From assembly GCA_045648175.1 (NCBI GenBank), contig JAZRNN010000061.1, positions 1 through 63,284 of the forward strand: a stretch of DNA of 63,284 nucleotides, read 5' to 3'. Below, one piece after another: positions 16,350-24,551 of this stretch. Each line of letters opens with the position of its first letter. The first letter of the stretch is position 1. The notes beneath the pieces were generated by a model. That model did no database searches, was not told the DNA's origin, and worked only from the letters and a program-made list of their open reading frames with translations. The translations under genes were made by a program, and so were the position numbers. The DNA comes from SIG440 sp045648175. GTDB lineage: Bacteria > Bacillota > Clostridia > Monoglobales > Monoglobaceae.

Positions 16350-16378
16350 ATAATACCACTAATAGACACCAGTGTCAA
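16350..16378 (-). promoter_or_regulatory. Internal sigma-A promoter with palindromic operator, before the fucA-like gene
   Basis: -35 TTGACA (16373-16378), 17-bp spacer, -10 TATTAT (16350-16355). A perfect 12-bp palindrome GACACTGGTGTC (16365-16376) covers the -35 and the start of the spacer, a repressor-like position. The locus's own DeoR protein is the obvious candidate. This divides the BMC locus into a dehydratase unit and an aldolase/shell unit. Confidence 0.82.
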
Positions 16379-16414
16379 TAGTTTTTTGTGATTTTTTCTT
16401 TGTTTTTGTTGTTT

Positions 16415-16864
16415 TTATCTGAATTTTTGTGGTTTTCTGTCTTCTGCCAGATAATCTATCAGTTCCTGAATACCCTCTCCGGTTGTTGATGCAACAAAGA
16501 AAATCTTTTCACAGCCTGCAAGTTCAAGCCATGCCGCTGCCTTTTGAGGCTCTGCATCTGGCTGGTCAATCTGTGTGACAATACCGATAACCTCGCGGTT
16601 TACCTGAGCCGTACAGCAAGGCGGATACAGTGAATACTGTTCTCTTGCACTGAGGAGCAGACCAACCACATCTGCCTCGTAGGAATAAAGCGCCAATGCT
16701 CTGCCTAAAATTTTGTTTTCGGCATATTCACCGGGGGTATCAATCAGTATATCGTGATAGTTTATGTACTGGGTTTTGTGATAACCAATCTTTTCGCCTT
16801 TAAGGGCTTGGGTGAGTGTTGTTTTGCCGCACTCGCTTCTGCCCACAAGTATCATCTTTTTCAT
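16415..16864 (-). CDS. EutP/PduV-like small GTPase
   Basis: P-loop protein of 149 residues. Walker A is GRSECGKTTL near residue 8, the G3 region is DTPGEYAEN and the G4-like element is TQIDQPD. The family is found almost only in BMC loci; PduV has been linked to compartment positioning and EutP to acetate-kinase-like activity in one report, so the function is open. It lies one base after the PduU-like gene, in the same operon. Confidence 0.9.
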   Translation of the reverse strand: MKKMILVGRSECGKTTLTQALKGEKIGYHKTQYINYHDILIDTPGEYAENKILGRALALYSYEADVVGLLLSAREQYSLYPPCCTAQVNREVIGIVTQIDQPDAEPQKAAAWLELAGCEKIFFVASTTGEGIQELIDYLAEDRKPQKFR

Positions 16865-16865
16865 A

Positions 16866-17240
16866 TTATGTTCTTGTAATGGGACAAACAGTAAAGCCTA
16901 ACGTTTCCTGTGAATAGTCGCAAAGTGCTTTAAGTGCCGCCTCAACCTCCGAAACTGTGCCTGTCACAATAAGTGTACCGCTGAAACGGTCAACAAAACC
17001 GATTTCTGCACCTGACGCCTTCATAGCAATGTCTGCTGCAATAATTGCGGTTTCTGCAGGTGACATTGTGACTATACCTATTGCCGCCTTTGAATAATCA
17101 ATTGCGGGGTCAAGTCCCAGTTTTTTGTAGAGGATTCTGTCAGGGTTTGCAATGATATGAGCAAGTGTAATCTGCTTACCGGGAACAAGTTCCTGAATAA
17201 TTCTCATTCTGTCAGAAAAATCCATAATGTTGTCTGCCAT
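16866..17240 (-). CDS. pduU: PduU/EutS-like permuted BMC-H shell protein
   Basis: Shell protein of 124 residues. The N-terminal extension (RIIQELVPGKQITLAHIIAN) forms the beta-barrel typical of PduU/EutS, followed by a circularly permuted BMC domain (AAIGIVTMSPAETAIIAADI, EIGFVDRFSGTLIVTGTVSE). In Pdu shells this tile interacts with PduV, and here the GTPase gene follows immediately. Full length. Confidence 0.93.
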   Translation of the reverse strand: MADNIMDFSDRMRIIQELVPGKQITLAHIIANPDRILYKKLGLDPAIDYSKAAIGIVTMSPAETAIIAADIAMKASGAEIGFVDRFSGTLIVTGTVSEVEAALKALCDYSQETLGFTVCPITRT

Positions 17241-17243
17241 CCG

Positions 17244-18035
17244 TTATCCTCCTATCATACAGGTAAGACCTGTTTCTTCTACTACCTTTTTGAGCTTTTG
17301 AATATGCTTTGCAGGAATCAAGTCAATTCCGTGCATTTCATAAGTTCTGCCAAGACCTTTATACTTATCCTCGCCCAGTCTGTGATACGGGAGAAGATGG
17401 AGTTCTTCAACCGTTTTAAGGTTCTTGGTAAATTCCGCAATGTCACGTATCTCCTGTTCAGTATCATTGAATGTAGGAATAACCGGCACACGGATTATCA
17501 GTTTCTTTGCATCAGTTGCAAGGCGTTTTGCATTCTCTAAAATAAGGTCATTTGGCTGAGTTGTAAATTCCTTATGCTTTTGACTGTTTATATGTTTTAT
17601 ATCCATAAGATATAAATCAAGGTAAGGAAGTAGTTTCTGAATTTTGTCATACCCGGCACATGCTGTAGATTCAAGAGCGGTGTTGATGCCCTTTTCCTTA
17701 CATGCCCTGAGTATTGCTGCTGCAAAATCGGGCTGTGCCAGAGATTCGCCACCTGACAGAGTAACTCCACCACCGCTGCGACGATAATATATTCTGTCTT
17801 TTTCGATGTCTGTCATAAGTTCTGCCACGGTAACGTCACGTCCCATAACCTTTTCCTTGCCGTCAACGAGCATTGTTTCAATCTCTCGTTTCTGTGATTC
17901 AGGATTGCAACACCATTTGCATCTTAAAAAGCAACCCTTAAGAAAGATTATTGTACGCACACCGGGCCCGTCATGAACAGAAAATCTTTGGATATCAAAT
18001 ATCCTTCCTGTTGTATTTAAGTAATCGTTGTTCAT
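17244..18035 (-). CDS. Glycyl radical enzyme activase (radical SAM, PflA-like)
   Basis: Installs the glycyl radical on the adjacent dehydratase using SAM and a [4Fe-4S] cluster. The cluster motif is Cys35-x3-Cys39-x2-Cys42 (GCFLRCKWC), after FSVHDGPGVRT. GGGVTLSGGE is the SAM-binding GGE element. The ferredoxin-like eight-cysteine insert common in larger GRE activases is missing: CNPESQ runs straight into the core, giving 263 residues. It starts two bases after the glycyl radical enzyme stop, a tight operon pair. Confidence 0.93.
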   Translation of the reverse strand: MNNDYLNTTGRIFDIQRFSVHDGPGVRTIIFLKGCFLRCKWCCNPESQKREIETMLVDGKEKVMGRDVTVAELMTDIEKDRIYYRRSGGGVTLSGGESLAQPDFAAAILRACKEKGINTALESTACAGYDKIQKLLPYLDLYLMDIKHINSQKHKEFTTQPNDLILENAKRLATDAKKLIIRVPVIPTFNDTEQEIRDIAEFTKNLKTVEELHLLPYHRLGEDKYKGLGRTYEMHGIDLIPAKHIQKLKKVVEETGLTCMIGG

Positions 18036-18037
18036 TA

Positions 18038-20566
18038 TTAAAATCCTTTTTGTTCTGTACGATTAATGATGTCGTCCTGTAACGACTTTGAAAGTGTTGT
18101 AAACAACGCACTGTATCCTGCAACACGAACAACCAGACCTTTATATTTTTCGGGGTTCTTCTGTGCATCAATAAGTGTTTCACGGCTTACAACGTTGAAC
18201 TGCACATGGCTACCCTTCTGGTCAAAGTATCCTCTTATCAAAGCAACAAAACTCTCTAAACCTGCTGTGCCTTCGAGTGCTGACGGATGGAACTTCATAT
18301 TGAAGAGTGTTCCGTTTGACGCAATGTAATGGTCAAGCTTTGCAACAGAGTTTGCCGCTGCTGTTGGGCCGTTTACATCTCTGCCTGCCGCAGGTGATAC
18401 ACCATCAGCAATAGGAGTTTTAGCAAGACGTCCGTCAGGAGTTGCACCTGTCTGTGCACCAAGAGGTACATTTGCCGATACAGGATAAAGACCTGCCTGA
18501 TAAGAACCGCCACGGGGGTTCTTGTACTTTTCAATAGGTTTGGTATATGTATAGGCAACATCGCGGGCAAAAGCATCAATCTCGCAGTCATCGTTACCAA
18601 ACTTGGGAACTTCGTTGATAAGCTGAAGTATCTTCTGATACTTGTTACTGCCGCCCTTTGAAACGCCGCCTGCAACTACATTCTTGTAAATTTCTGCAAT
18701 CTGTTCTTCTGAAACATTTACACCCTTTTCCGCAAGCCCCTTTACAACCTCAATTGTAACTTTTTGTGCATCATTTGAGCTGCTGTCTGTGCCGAAATTG
18801 TTTTCCAATGCTTCCTTAAGCTCTGCAAGGCTGAACTGTCTTTGTTCAAATACAAGTTTTTTGATTGCATATAAAGCATCTGCCATATTTGCAACGCCAA
18901 AGCCCTGAGGACCTGTGAAGTTGTAGATTGCACCGCCTTCCTGAACACTCTTACCTCTGCCGATACAATCTTCAATCATACTTGAAAGGAATGGCAGCGG
19001 AGCACGTTCCATATGTGCAAGGTCAATTGCGTTATCTGCATCAACCATAAGTTCAATCATATATTCTGTCTGTGCCTTGTATGCATCATAGAATTCACAG
19101 AAAGTGGTCATATCGTTGATGTCGCCTGTCTTAATACTAATCTGCTTGCCGCAATCCTCACCATTGGAGAATACCAGTTCAATCGGACGACACATATTAA
19201 AGAATGCCGCATCGTGCCAACCGTCTGTTTTACCCATCTTCTGAGGTTCAACACATCCGATGATGTTATACTGTCTTGCATCCTCAAGGGTAAGTCCACG
19301 GCTTACAAGTGCAGGAATGATAACTTCGTCATTGTAGTATGCAGGAAGACCGATACCTGTACGGGTAAGCTCACCTGCTCTTATCAGGAATTCATGAGGA
19401 GTTTTGTTCCATACACGAACTGAAAGTGACGGCTGAGGAAGCATAATATGCATTGATGCATTGATACACATAAACGACAAATCGTTGGTTGTATCAACAC
19501 CGTTTTTGTCCTGACCGCCAGCAATAAGGTTTTGGAAAAGGCTGTAGCCCGCAAAACCCTGAGCTGATGCATCGTCACGAACCTTGGTAAAGCTGTTGAG
19601 CTTTATCCATACGCAGTCCATAAGCTCCTGAGCGAATTCACGGGTAATCTTTCCGTTTTTCAAGTCATTCTTATAATAAGGATACATATAGATATCAAAA
19701 CGACCTGGTGAAATTGAGTGGCCATTTGATTCGGTCTGAATAAGCATCTGAACAAACCAGAAGCTCTGGCAAGCCTCATGGAAGCTTTCTGCACCAAACT
19801 GCGGAACACGACTACAGTTTTTGCCGATTGTTTTAAGTTCCTCACGTCTTGCAGGGTCGGTGCACTTTTCTGCCATTTCATAAGCAAGGCGTGAATATCT
19901 TTGCGCAAATGTAATTGCCGCTTCACAGCTTTCGATAACAGCATCAAGGAAAATTCTTTTCTTAACTGCATCTCCATCCTTGGGGTCTATTGCCGACATA
20001 GCCTCCTTTGCCTTTTTGATAATGCCGTCATAACCGATTCTCAGTACAAGGTCATAGTCTGCAGTAACGTGACCAACACCGTTGTAAAAATAATTGCCGG
20101 GTGTGAAAATGTTATGGCTGATTGCATCTATTGTCTCAGGGCGCATATAGGATGTAGCAAGCTCGCTTGTTGTCTTCCCCTTCCAGTATGCAAAAACCTC
20201 CTTAAGGGCCTTCTTTGAATCCTCGGTCAGAATAAACGGATCTGCCGCTCTCTTTTCAATAGTATCGAACTCATCAGCTATCCACTGAAATGAGAACTCA
20301 GGGAAAATCTGACAGCTGCGCTGTGATTTTGTTGCACTACCTACAACAAGCTCGTCCTCGTGAATAACAATAGGAAGATTTTCTACAATATGTCTGAAGG
20401 CTTTTGCACGACGGGTAATCGTGGGCATACCTTCTGTATTTTTATAGGATTCGGTAAGTAAAACCGCACGTTCAACCTCAATTTCAGGAGCCTTTGCAAA
20501 CAAAGCTTCCTTCAGGCGGTCAATACGTGGGCTTTTGGCTATGTTTTCTGTATAATATTTTGCCAT
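18038..20566 (-). CDS. Glycyl radical diol dehydratase (B12-independent 1,2-propanediol/glycerol dehydratase type)
   Basis: Oxygen-sensitive enzyme of 842 residues expected to dehydrate 1,2-propanediol to propionaldehyde inside the BMC. The thiyl-radical cysteine is Cys438 in NIIGCVEPQ, with Glu440 two residues on. The glycyl radical loop is RVAGYSALF with Gly817, 26 residues from the end. The single GCVE cysteine excludes pyruvate formate-lyase, which has Cys-Cys. Diol dehydratases and choline lyase share GCVE, but the aldolase, PduP and PduL neighbours favour the diol. No obvious encapsulation peptide. First gene of the locus, AGGAGAGG ahead of the ATG, promoter at 20619-20647. Confidence 0.93.
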   Translation of the reverse strand: MAKYYTENIAKSPRIDRLKEALFAKAPEIEVERAVLLTESYKNTEGMPTITRRAKAFRHIVENLPIVIHEDELVVGSATKSQRSCQIFPEFSFQWIADEFDTIEKRAADPFILTEDSKKALKEVFAYWKGKTTSELATSYMRPETIDAISHNIFTPGNYFYNGVGHVTADYDLVLRIGYDGIIKKAKEAMSAIDPKDGDAVKKRIFLDAVIESCEAAITFAQRYSRLAYEMAEKCTDPARREELKTIGKNCSRVPQFGAESFHEACQSFWFVQMLIQTESNGHSISPGRFDIYMYPYYKNDLKNGKITREFAQELMDCVWIKLNSFTKVRDDASAQGFAGYSLFQNLIAGGQDKNGVDTTNDLSFMCINASMHIMLPQPSLSVRVWNKTPHEFLIRAGELTRTGIGLPAYYNDEVIIPALVSRGLTLEDARQYNIIGCVEPQKMGKTDGWHDAAFFNMCRPIELVFSNGEDCGKQISIKTGDINDMTTFCEFYDAYKAQTEYMIELMVDADNAIDLAHMERAPLPFLSSMIEDCIGRGKSVQEGGAIYNFTGPQGFGVANMADALYAIKKLVFEQRQFSLAELKEALENNFGTDSSSNDAQKVTIEVVKGLAEKGVNVSEEQIAEIYKNVVAGGVSKGGSNKYQKILQLINEVPKFGNDDCEIDAFARDVAYTYTKPIEKYKNPRGGSYQAGLYPVSANVPLGAQTGATPDGRLAKTPIADGVSPAAGRDVNGPTAAANSVAKLDHYIASNGTLFNMKFHPSALEGTAGLESFVALIRGYFDQKGSHVQFNVVSRETLIDAQKNPEKYKGLVVRVAGYSALFTTLSKSLQDDIINRTEQKGF

Positions 20567-20618
20567 TTACGTCCTCTCCTTTCTTAACGCATACTTTTTC
20601 AGCTTTTATATTAACTTT

Positions 20619-20647
20619 ATTTTAACTCAAAACCAAAAAAATGTCAA
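20619..20647 (-). promoter_or_regulatory. Sigma-A promoter of the BMC operon
   Basis: -35 TTGACA (20642-20647), 17-bp spacer, -10 TAAAAT (20619-20624), about 50 bp before the dehydratase start. The palindrome of the internal promoter is not repeated here; a weaker ATGTGTTGACAT inverted motif overlaps the -35. Confidence 0.8.
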
Positions 20648-20712
20648 CACATTTCAAAGAAAAAAGCAGAAAAATTCCAAAATTTTCAAAGAAAAGTTGC
20701 TGAGTATACGAA

Positions 20713-20747
20713 AAAAGCGTAGATTCTCCTGGAATTTACGCTTTTCT
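20713..20747 (-). terminator. Terminator of the trkA-trkH operon
   Basis: Stem AAAGCGTA-ATTC/GAAT-TACGCTTT, followed on the minus strand by TTTTTTCG (and on the plus strand by TTCTTTTTT, so it may work both ways). Between it and trkH (20753-20881) I see no gene, only a weak TCTGAA/TTCAGA hairpin near 20780. Confidence 0.75.
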
Positions 20748-20881
20748 TTTTTAGCTAACTAGTCAAGTACATAATTTAGTCTGAAAAAAATTGTTCAGAT
20801 TGCCGCTTCGCAGCAAATGGTGCTGTGCTGTGTGCACCGCCCTGAGCAAGAAGTGGTGATATGAGAAAGATTTTTTCTGAC

Positions 20882-22318
20882 TTATCTCTTCCATGTATGG
20901 CGTGAAAACAAAACAAGCATAGGGAATATTTCCAGTCTGCCTATTATCATTGCCAATGACAATATAAAGGTAGAAAACGGTGAATATACCGAAAAGTTTG
21001 ACATTGGGCCAACAGCTTCAAGACCTGGACCAATGTTGCTGAGCGTCGCCACAACTGCCGTGAAATTTGATGTAAAATCAAGATTATCAAAGCTTATTAA
21101 AACCATCGCCGTTGCAAATATCAGCATATATGCCACAAAGAACACATTTACCCCTCTTAAAGTTTCGTGTTCTAAGGGTTTGCCGTTGAGTTTCACCTTT
21201 ATTGTAGATTTCGGATGTGCAAGAACCTTTACTTCTTTAACAATGCTCTTAAACAGAATTACTATTCTTGAAACCTTCATTCCGCCGCCGGTACTGCCCG
21301 CACAAGCACCGCAGAACATCAACAGCACAAGAATCGTCTTTGAAAGCTGAGGCCACAAATTGAAATCAACCGTTGCATATCCCGTTGAGGTTATAATTGA
21401 AGATACCTGAAATGCACTATGTCTGAGTGCCTCGCCCTGACTTGCAAAAGAGTTTTGTATATTAAAGAATATAACCGTCACAGATACCACAATAATTATT
21501 ATATACGCCCATACCTCCTCCATTTTGAATGCGGTTTTTACCTTTCGCATTAAAATAAAATAATAGAATGTAAAATCTATGCCACAAATGGTCATAAAGA
21601 TAGTAATAACAATCTGAATATATGGCGAATAACCTGCGATTCCTGAATTTGTAATTCCAAAACCACCTGTGCCCACCGTACCAAAAGTAAGAGTCGATGC
21701 CTCAAATAAACTAAGACCGCCAATTAACAAAAGAGTCATTTCAATTAATGTAATACCCAAATAAATACCATATAGTATTTTCGCAGTACTTCGCACCCTT
21801 GGCACAAGTTTACCTACAGAATGCCCCGGGCTTTCTGCCCTGATAAGATGAAGATTACTGCCTCCCGACATAGGTAAAAGTGCAACAAGAAACACCAGAA
21901 CACCCATACCACCAATCCAGTGGGTAAAGCTTCGCCAGAAGATTATCGACCTTGGCAGAGAATCCAAATCGGTTAAAATTGATGCCCCTGTTGTTGTAAA
22001 GCCTGACGCCGTTTCAAAAAACGCATCAATAAAACTTGTTATACTGCCCGACAACATAAACGGCAACGCCCCGAAAATACTCATCGTAATCCAGCTGAGT
22101 GCAACCGCAACAAAGCCCTCCTTGGCAAACATATTCCGATTTCTAGGTTTCACCAGGATAAGTGGCAACCCCACAATAAGACACAATGCCATGCAAACAG
22201 GAAACACCCATTTAATCTGCTCGTCATATATTAATGAACATAAAAACGGGAGCACCATAGCTGCCGCCTCAATGTTTAGCACACAGCCCAATATATAAGA
22301 AATTATTCTGTAATTCAT
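20882..22318 (-). CDS. trkH: TrkH-family potassium uptake membrane subunit
   Basis: Polytopic membrane protein of 478 residues with the four pore-loop repeats of the Trk/Ktr/HKT family. Visible selectivity segments include TASGFTTTGASI, TFGTVGTGGFGI, SSIITSTGYATVDF and a final TLSNIGPGLEAVGP. It moves K+ across the membrane and is gated by the cytoplasmic TrkA ring. It follows trkA by 14 nt, so the two are one operon. Confidence 0.96.
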   Translation of the reverse strand: MNYRIISYILGCVLNIEAAAMVLPFLCSLIYDEQIKWVFPVCMALCLIVGLPLILVKPRNRNMFAKEGFVAVALSWITMSIFGALPFMLSGSITSFIDAFFETASGFTTTGASILTDLDSLPRSIIFWRSFTHWIGGMGVLVFLVALLPMSGGSNLHLIRAESPGHSVGKLVPRVRSTAKILYGIYLGITLIEMTLLLIGGLSLFEASTLTFGTVGTGGFGITNSGIAGYSPYIQIVITIFMTICGIDFTFYYFILMRKVKTAFKMEEVWAYIIIIVVSVTVIFFNIQNSFASQGEALRHSAFQVSSIITSTGYATVDFNLWPQLSKTILVLLMFCGACAGSTGGGMKVSRIVILFKSIVKEVKVLAHPKSTIKVKLNGKPLEHETLRGVNVFFVAYMLIFATAMVLISFDNLDFTSNFTAVVATLSNIGPGLEAVGPMSNFSVYSPFSTFILSLAMIIGRLEIFPMLVLFSRHTWKR

Positions 22319-22332
22319 AGTTCTTCTTCCTT

Positions 22333-23694
22333 TTATACAAGGATATCGCTTATATCCTTAAAACCTTTATGTGTTGTTACAATAATAACCGTATCACCGG
22401 GCAGCATAACATCCTTACCATGAGGAGTAATGATATTTCCCTGACGGTTTATGCAAGCAATTATAATACCGGACTTAAGGGACAGACTTTCAATAGTCTT
22501 GTTTGAAACAGGCGAGCCCTCCACAATTCTGAATTCTAATGCCTCTGCCTTGTCATCAAGAACATAGTGCATTGTTTCGATATTGCTGCCAATAGAATTA
22601 TTCTTCGCTCTAACAAAACGTACAATATATTCTGCAGTGATGTCTTTCGGATAAATTATCGTATCAAGTCCAAGATTTCGTATAACCTCGTCATAACCGA
22701 TATGATTTATTTTAGTAATCACCTTGCCGTCAGTTTTAGTTTTTGCATACATTGAAAGCATAACATTTTCTTCGTCGATACCTGTCAATGACACAAATGA
22801 TTCAGCATTTTCAATCCCCTCTTCTAAGAGAACACGGTTTTCTGTTCCGTCGGCATTGATAACCGATGCCTTTGGCAAAAGACTGCACAGAAATTCTGCA
22901 CGCTGGGGGTTTTGTTCGATAATCTTTACATCTATTCCCGATTTAATAAGATTATAGGCAAGATACACCGCCGTTGTTCCGCCGCCAACTATTATGCAAT
23001 CCTTTACTTTGTTTGTTTTTATTCCGATTTTCTTAATAAAATGTGCTGCATCCTTAATTGTGGCAACAATGCTGATTAAATCATCTTCCTTCAGCAAAAA
23101 GCTACCACCTGGAATAAAGGCATCCTCGCCACGCTCTACACCGCAAACCAGAATATCACAGTTCAGTTTACTGCTGATATCAAGCACCTTAAGGTCACAA
23201 AGGGGCGAATCCTTTTGGATTTTAAATTTAAGGATTTCAACTCTGCCCTTGGCAAAAGTATCAATCTGGATTGCAGAAGGAAATCTAAGAGCCCTTGCCA
23301 TTTCGGTAGCAGCAGTAAGCTCAGGATTGATTACCATATCAAGACCAAGTTCCTCTTTAATAAGATGAATTTCCTTATTATATTCAGGATTTCGCACTCG
23401 AGCAATGGTACTGCAATTGCTGTTTATTTTTCTTGCAATTAGACAGGTAAGCAGATTAAGCTCGTCAGAGCCTGTAATCGCAATAAGAATATCGGCATCA
23501 TCAATGCCTGCCTCGTTTAAAACCTCAAGGCTGGCACCGCTGCCCGAAACGCCCATCACATCATAAGTGTTCACAACATCCCGAAGAACATTGGGTCTTA
23601 CATCTACAACAGTAATATTATGATTTTCTTCATGGCTGAGGCCTTCGACCAGCTTTTCCCCAACTTTACCTACACCAACGATAATAATATTCAT
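22333..23694 (-). CDS. trkA: Trk potassium system NAD-binding regulator TrkA
   Basis: Cytoplasmic protein of about 453 residues with two RCK units. Each Rossmann half has a glycine-rich nucleotide site: IIIVGVGKVGEKLVEGL at the N-terminus and CIIVGGGTTAVYLAYNL near residue 227. Each is followed by a TrkA-C domain. I chose ATG 23694 because GGAG lies eight bases upstream and MNIIIVG is the family start; the longer frame to 23832 runs through the promoter. Confidence 0.96.
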   Translation of the reverse strand: MNIIIVGVGKVGEKLVEGLSHEENHNITVVDVRPNVLRDVVNTYDVMGVSGSGASLEVLNEAGIDDADILIAITGSDELNLLTCLIARKINSNCSTIARVRNPEYNKEIHLIKEELGLDMVINPELTAATEMARALRFPSAIQIDTFAKGRVEILKFKIQKDSPLCDLKVLDISSKLNCDILVCGVERGEDAFIPGGSFLLKEDDLISIVATIKDAAHFIKKIGIKTNKVKDCIIVGGGTTAVYLAYNLIKSGIDVKIIEQNPQRAEFLCSLLPKASVINADGTENRVLLEEGIENAESFVSLTGIDEENVMLSMYAKTKTDGKVITKINHIGYDEVIRNLGLDTIIYPKDITAEYIVRFVRAKNNSIGSNIETMHYVLDDKAEALEFRIVEGSPVSNKTIESLSLKSGIIIACINRQGNIITPHGKDVMLPGDTVIIVTTHKGFKDISDILV

Positions 23695-23745
23695 ATATTT
23701 TTCTCCATATTCGCAGTATGTTAAAACTTCAAAATTATTAGACCT

Positions 23746-23774
23746 ATTATACCAAATTCCATTGTTAAAGTCAA
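23746..23774 (-). promoter_or_regulatory. Sigma-A promoter of trkA-trkH
   Basis: -35 TTGACT (23769-23774), 17-bp spacer, -10 TATAAT (23746-23751), about 50 bp upstream of the chosen trkA start. Confidence 0.82.
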
Positions 23775-23783
23775 TATCAACAC

Positions 23784-23819
23784 AAAAGTGACTTGAACCG
23801 TATGTTTCAAGCCACTTTA
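23784..23819 (-). terminator. Terminator after the 23.8-kb membrane-protein gene
   Basis: Stem AAAGTG-CTTGAA/TTCAAG-CACTTT with a seven-base loop and one mismatched pair, followed on the minus strand by only TTTTG. It overlaps the region just upstream of the trkA promoter. Confidence 0.6.
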
Positions 23820-23834
23820 ATTTTACCTCCATAT

Positions 23835-24524
23835 TTATTTTATGTCCCTAAGTTTTTTAATCTCTCGACTTGAATGAACAATCATATACACCGCAACACT
23901 CAGCACAAATATACAAACCGCTCCGCCTGTTGACGCAGTCATAATTTGCCGGACAGATACGTTTCGCACCTGAGCAAAAGCACCTATTATTGCGGTTTCA
24001 AGTGTAAACAGTGACACTACTGCCGATACAAGACTTATCGCCTTTGCAGCCGACATCAAGGGGCTTTCATATTTGCGGTATCTCACCACGTTAATCATTG
24101 CCACCACCATTGCCGTAAATGTATATGCTGCCATACCGATTGTGTGAATATAATGATATTTAAACCCACGGTTCTGCCGTACAACGTAAAACACAATTAC
24201 AGCAAGTGCCTTATTCATTATCAGCATCATAATTCCGCAAAATCTGTATCTGTGAAACTCCTTCAATCGATTTTCACCCGGAACATCAACTTTTGCTGTG
24301 TCACGAAGCAAAAACAGCCGCATAACTATAAGCAAAATATAATACGCCGCCAATGCATAAAACCACAGCTCGTGAAAGTATATTCCCGAAATCAGCTGCA
24401 TCGCCGCATATAAAATATTAATCGACACCGACCCAAAAAGCGAAAGTTTTACTCTCAGCTTGGGGTCATTGAGATATCGTTTTATATTTTTATCTTTTTC
24501 AAGCCATGCTTTAATTTTCCGCAT
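23835..24524 (-). CDS. Polytopic membrane protein, function unknown
   Basis: About 229 residues with roughly six hydrophobic helices (for example SINILYAAMQLISGIYF, YALAAYYILLIVMRLFLL, MIVHSSREIKK at the end). A basic N-terminal stretch precedes the first helix. I do not recognise a family with confidence. I chose ATG 24524 because AAGGAGG lies five bases upstream; the frame to 24545 adds seven residues. It follows the lipid-kinase gene by 27 nt, so the two may be co-transcribed, which might point to a lipid or envelope role. Confidence 0.72.
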   Translation of the reverse strand: MRKIKAWLEKDKNIKRYLNDPKLRVKLSLFGSVSINILYAAMQLISGIYFHELWFYALAAYYILLIVMRLFLLRDTAKVDVPGENRLKEFHRYRFCGIMMLIMNKALAVIVFYVVRQNRGFKYHYIHTIGMAAYTFTAMVVAMINVVRYRKYESPLMSAAKAISLVSAVVSLFTLETAIIGAFAQVRNVSVRQIMTASTGGAVCIFVLSVAVYMIVHSSREIKKLRDIK

Positions 24525-24551
24525 CTTTGCCTCCTTTATACACAAAGTTAC

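Noticed and set aside
18038..20566. Pyruvate formate-lyase or choline trimethylamine-lyase
   Set aside because: PFL has adjacent Cys-Cys at the active site, whereas only GCVE is present. Choline lyase is possible by motif, but fuculose-type aldolase, PduP, PduL and a PduT/PduS set favour a diol dehydratase.
22333..23832. Long N-terminal extension of TrkA (46 residues)
   Set aside because: The extra frame crosses the promoter and the ATG at 23694 has GGAG at ideal spacing, matching the family start.
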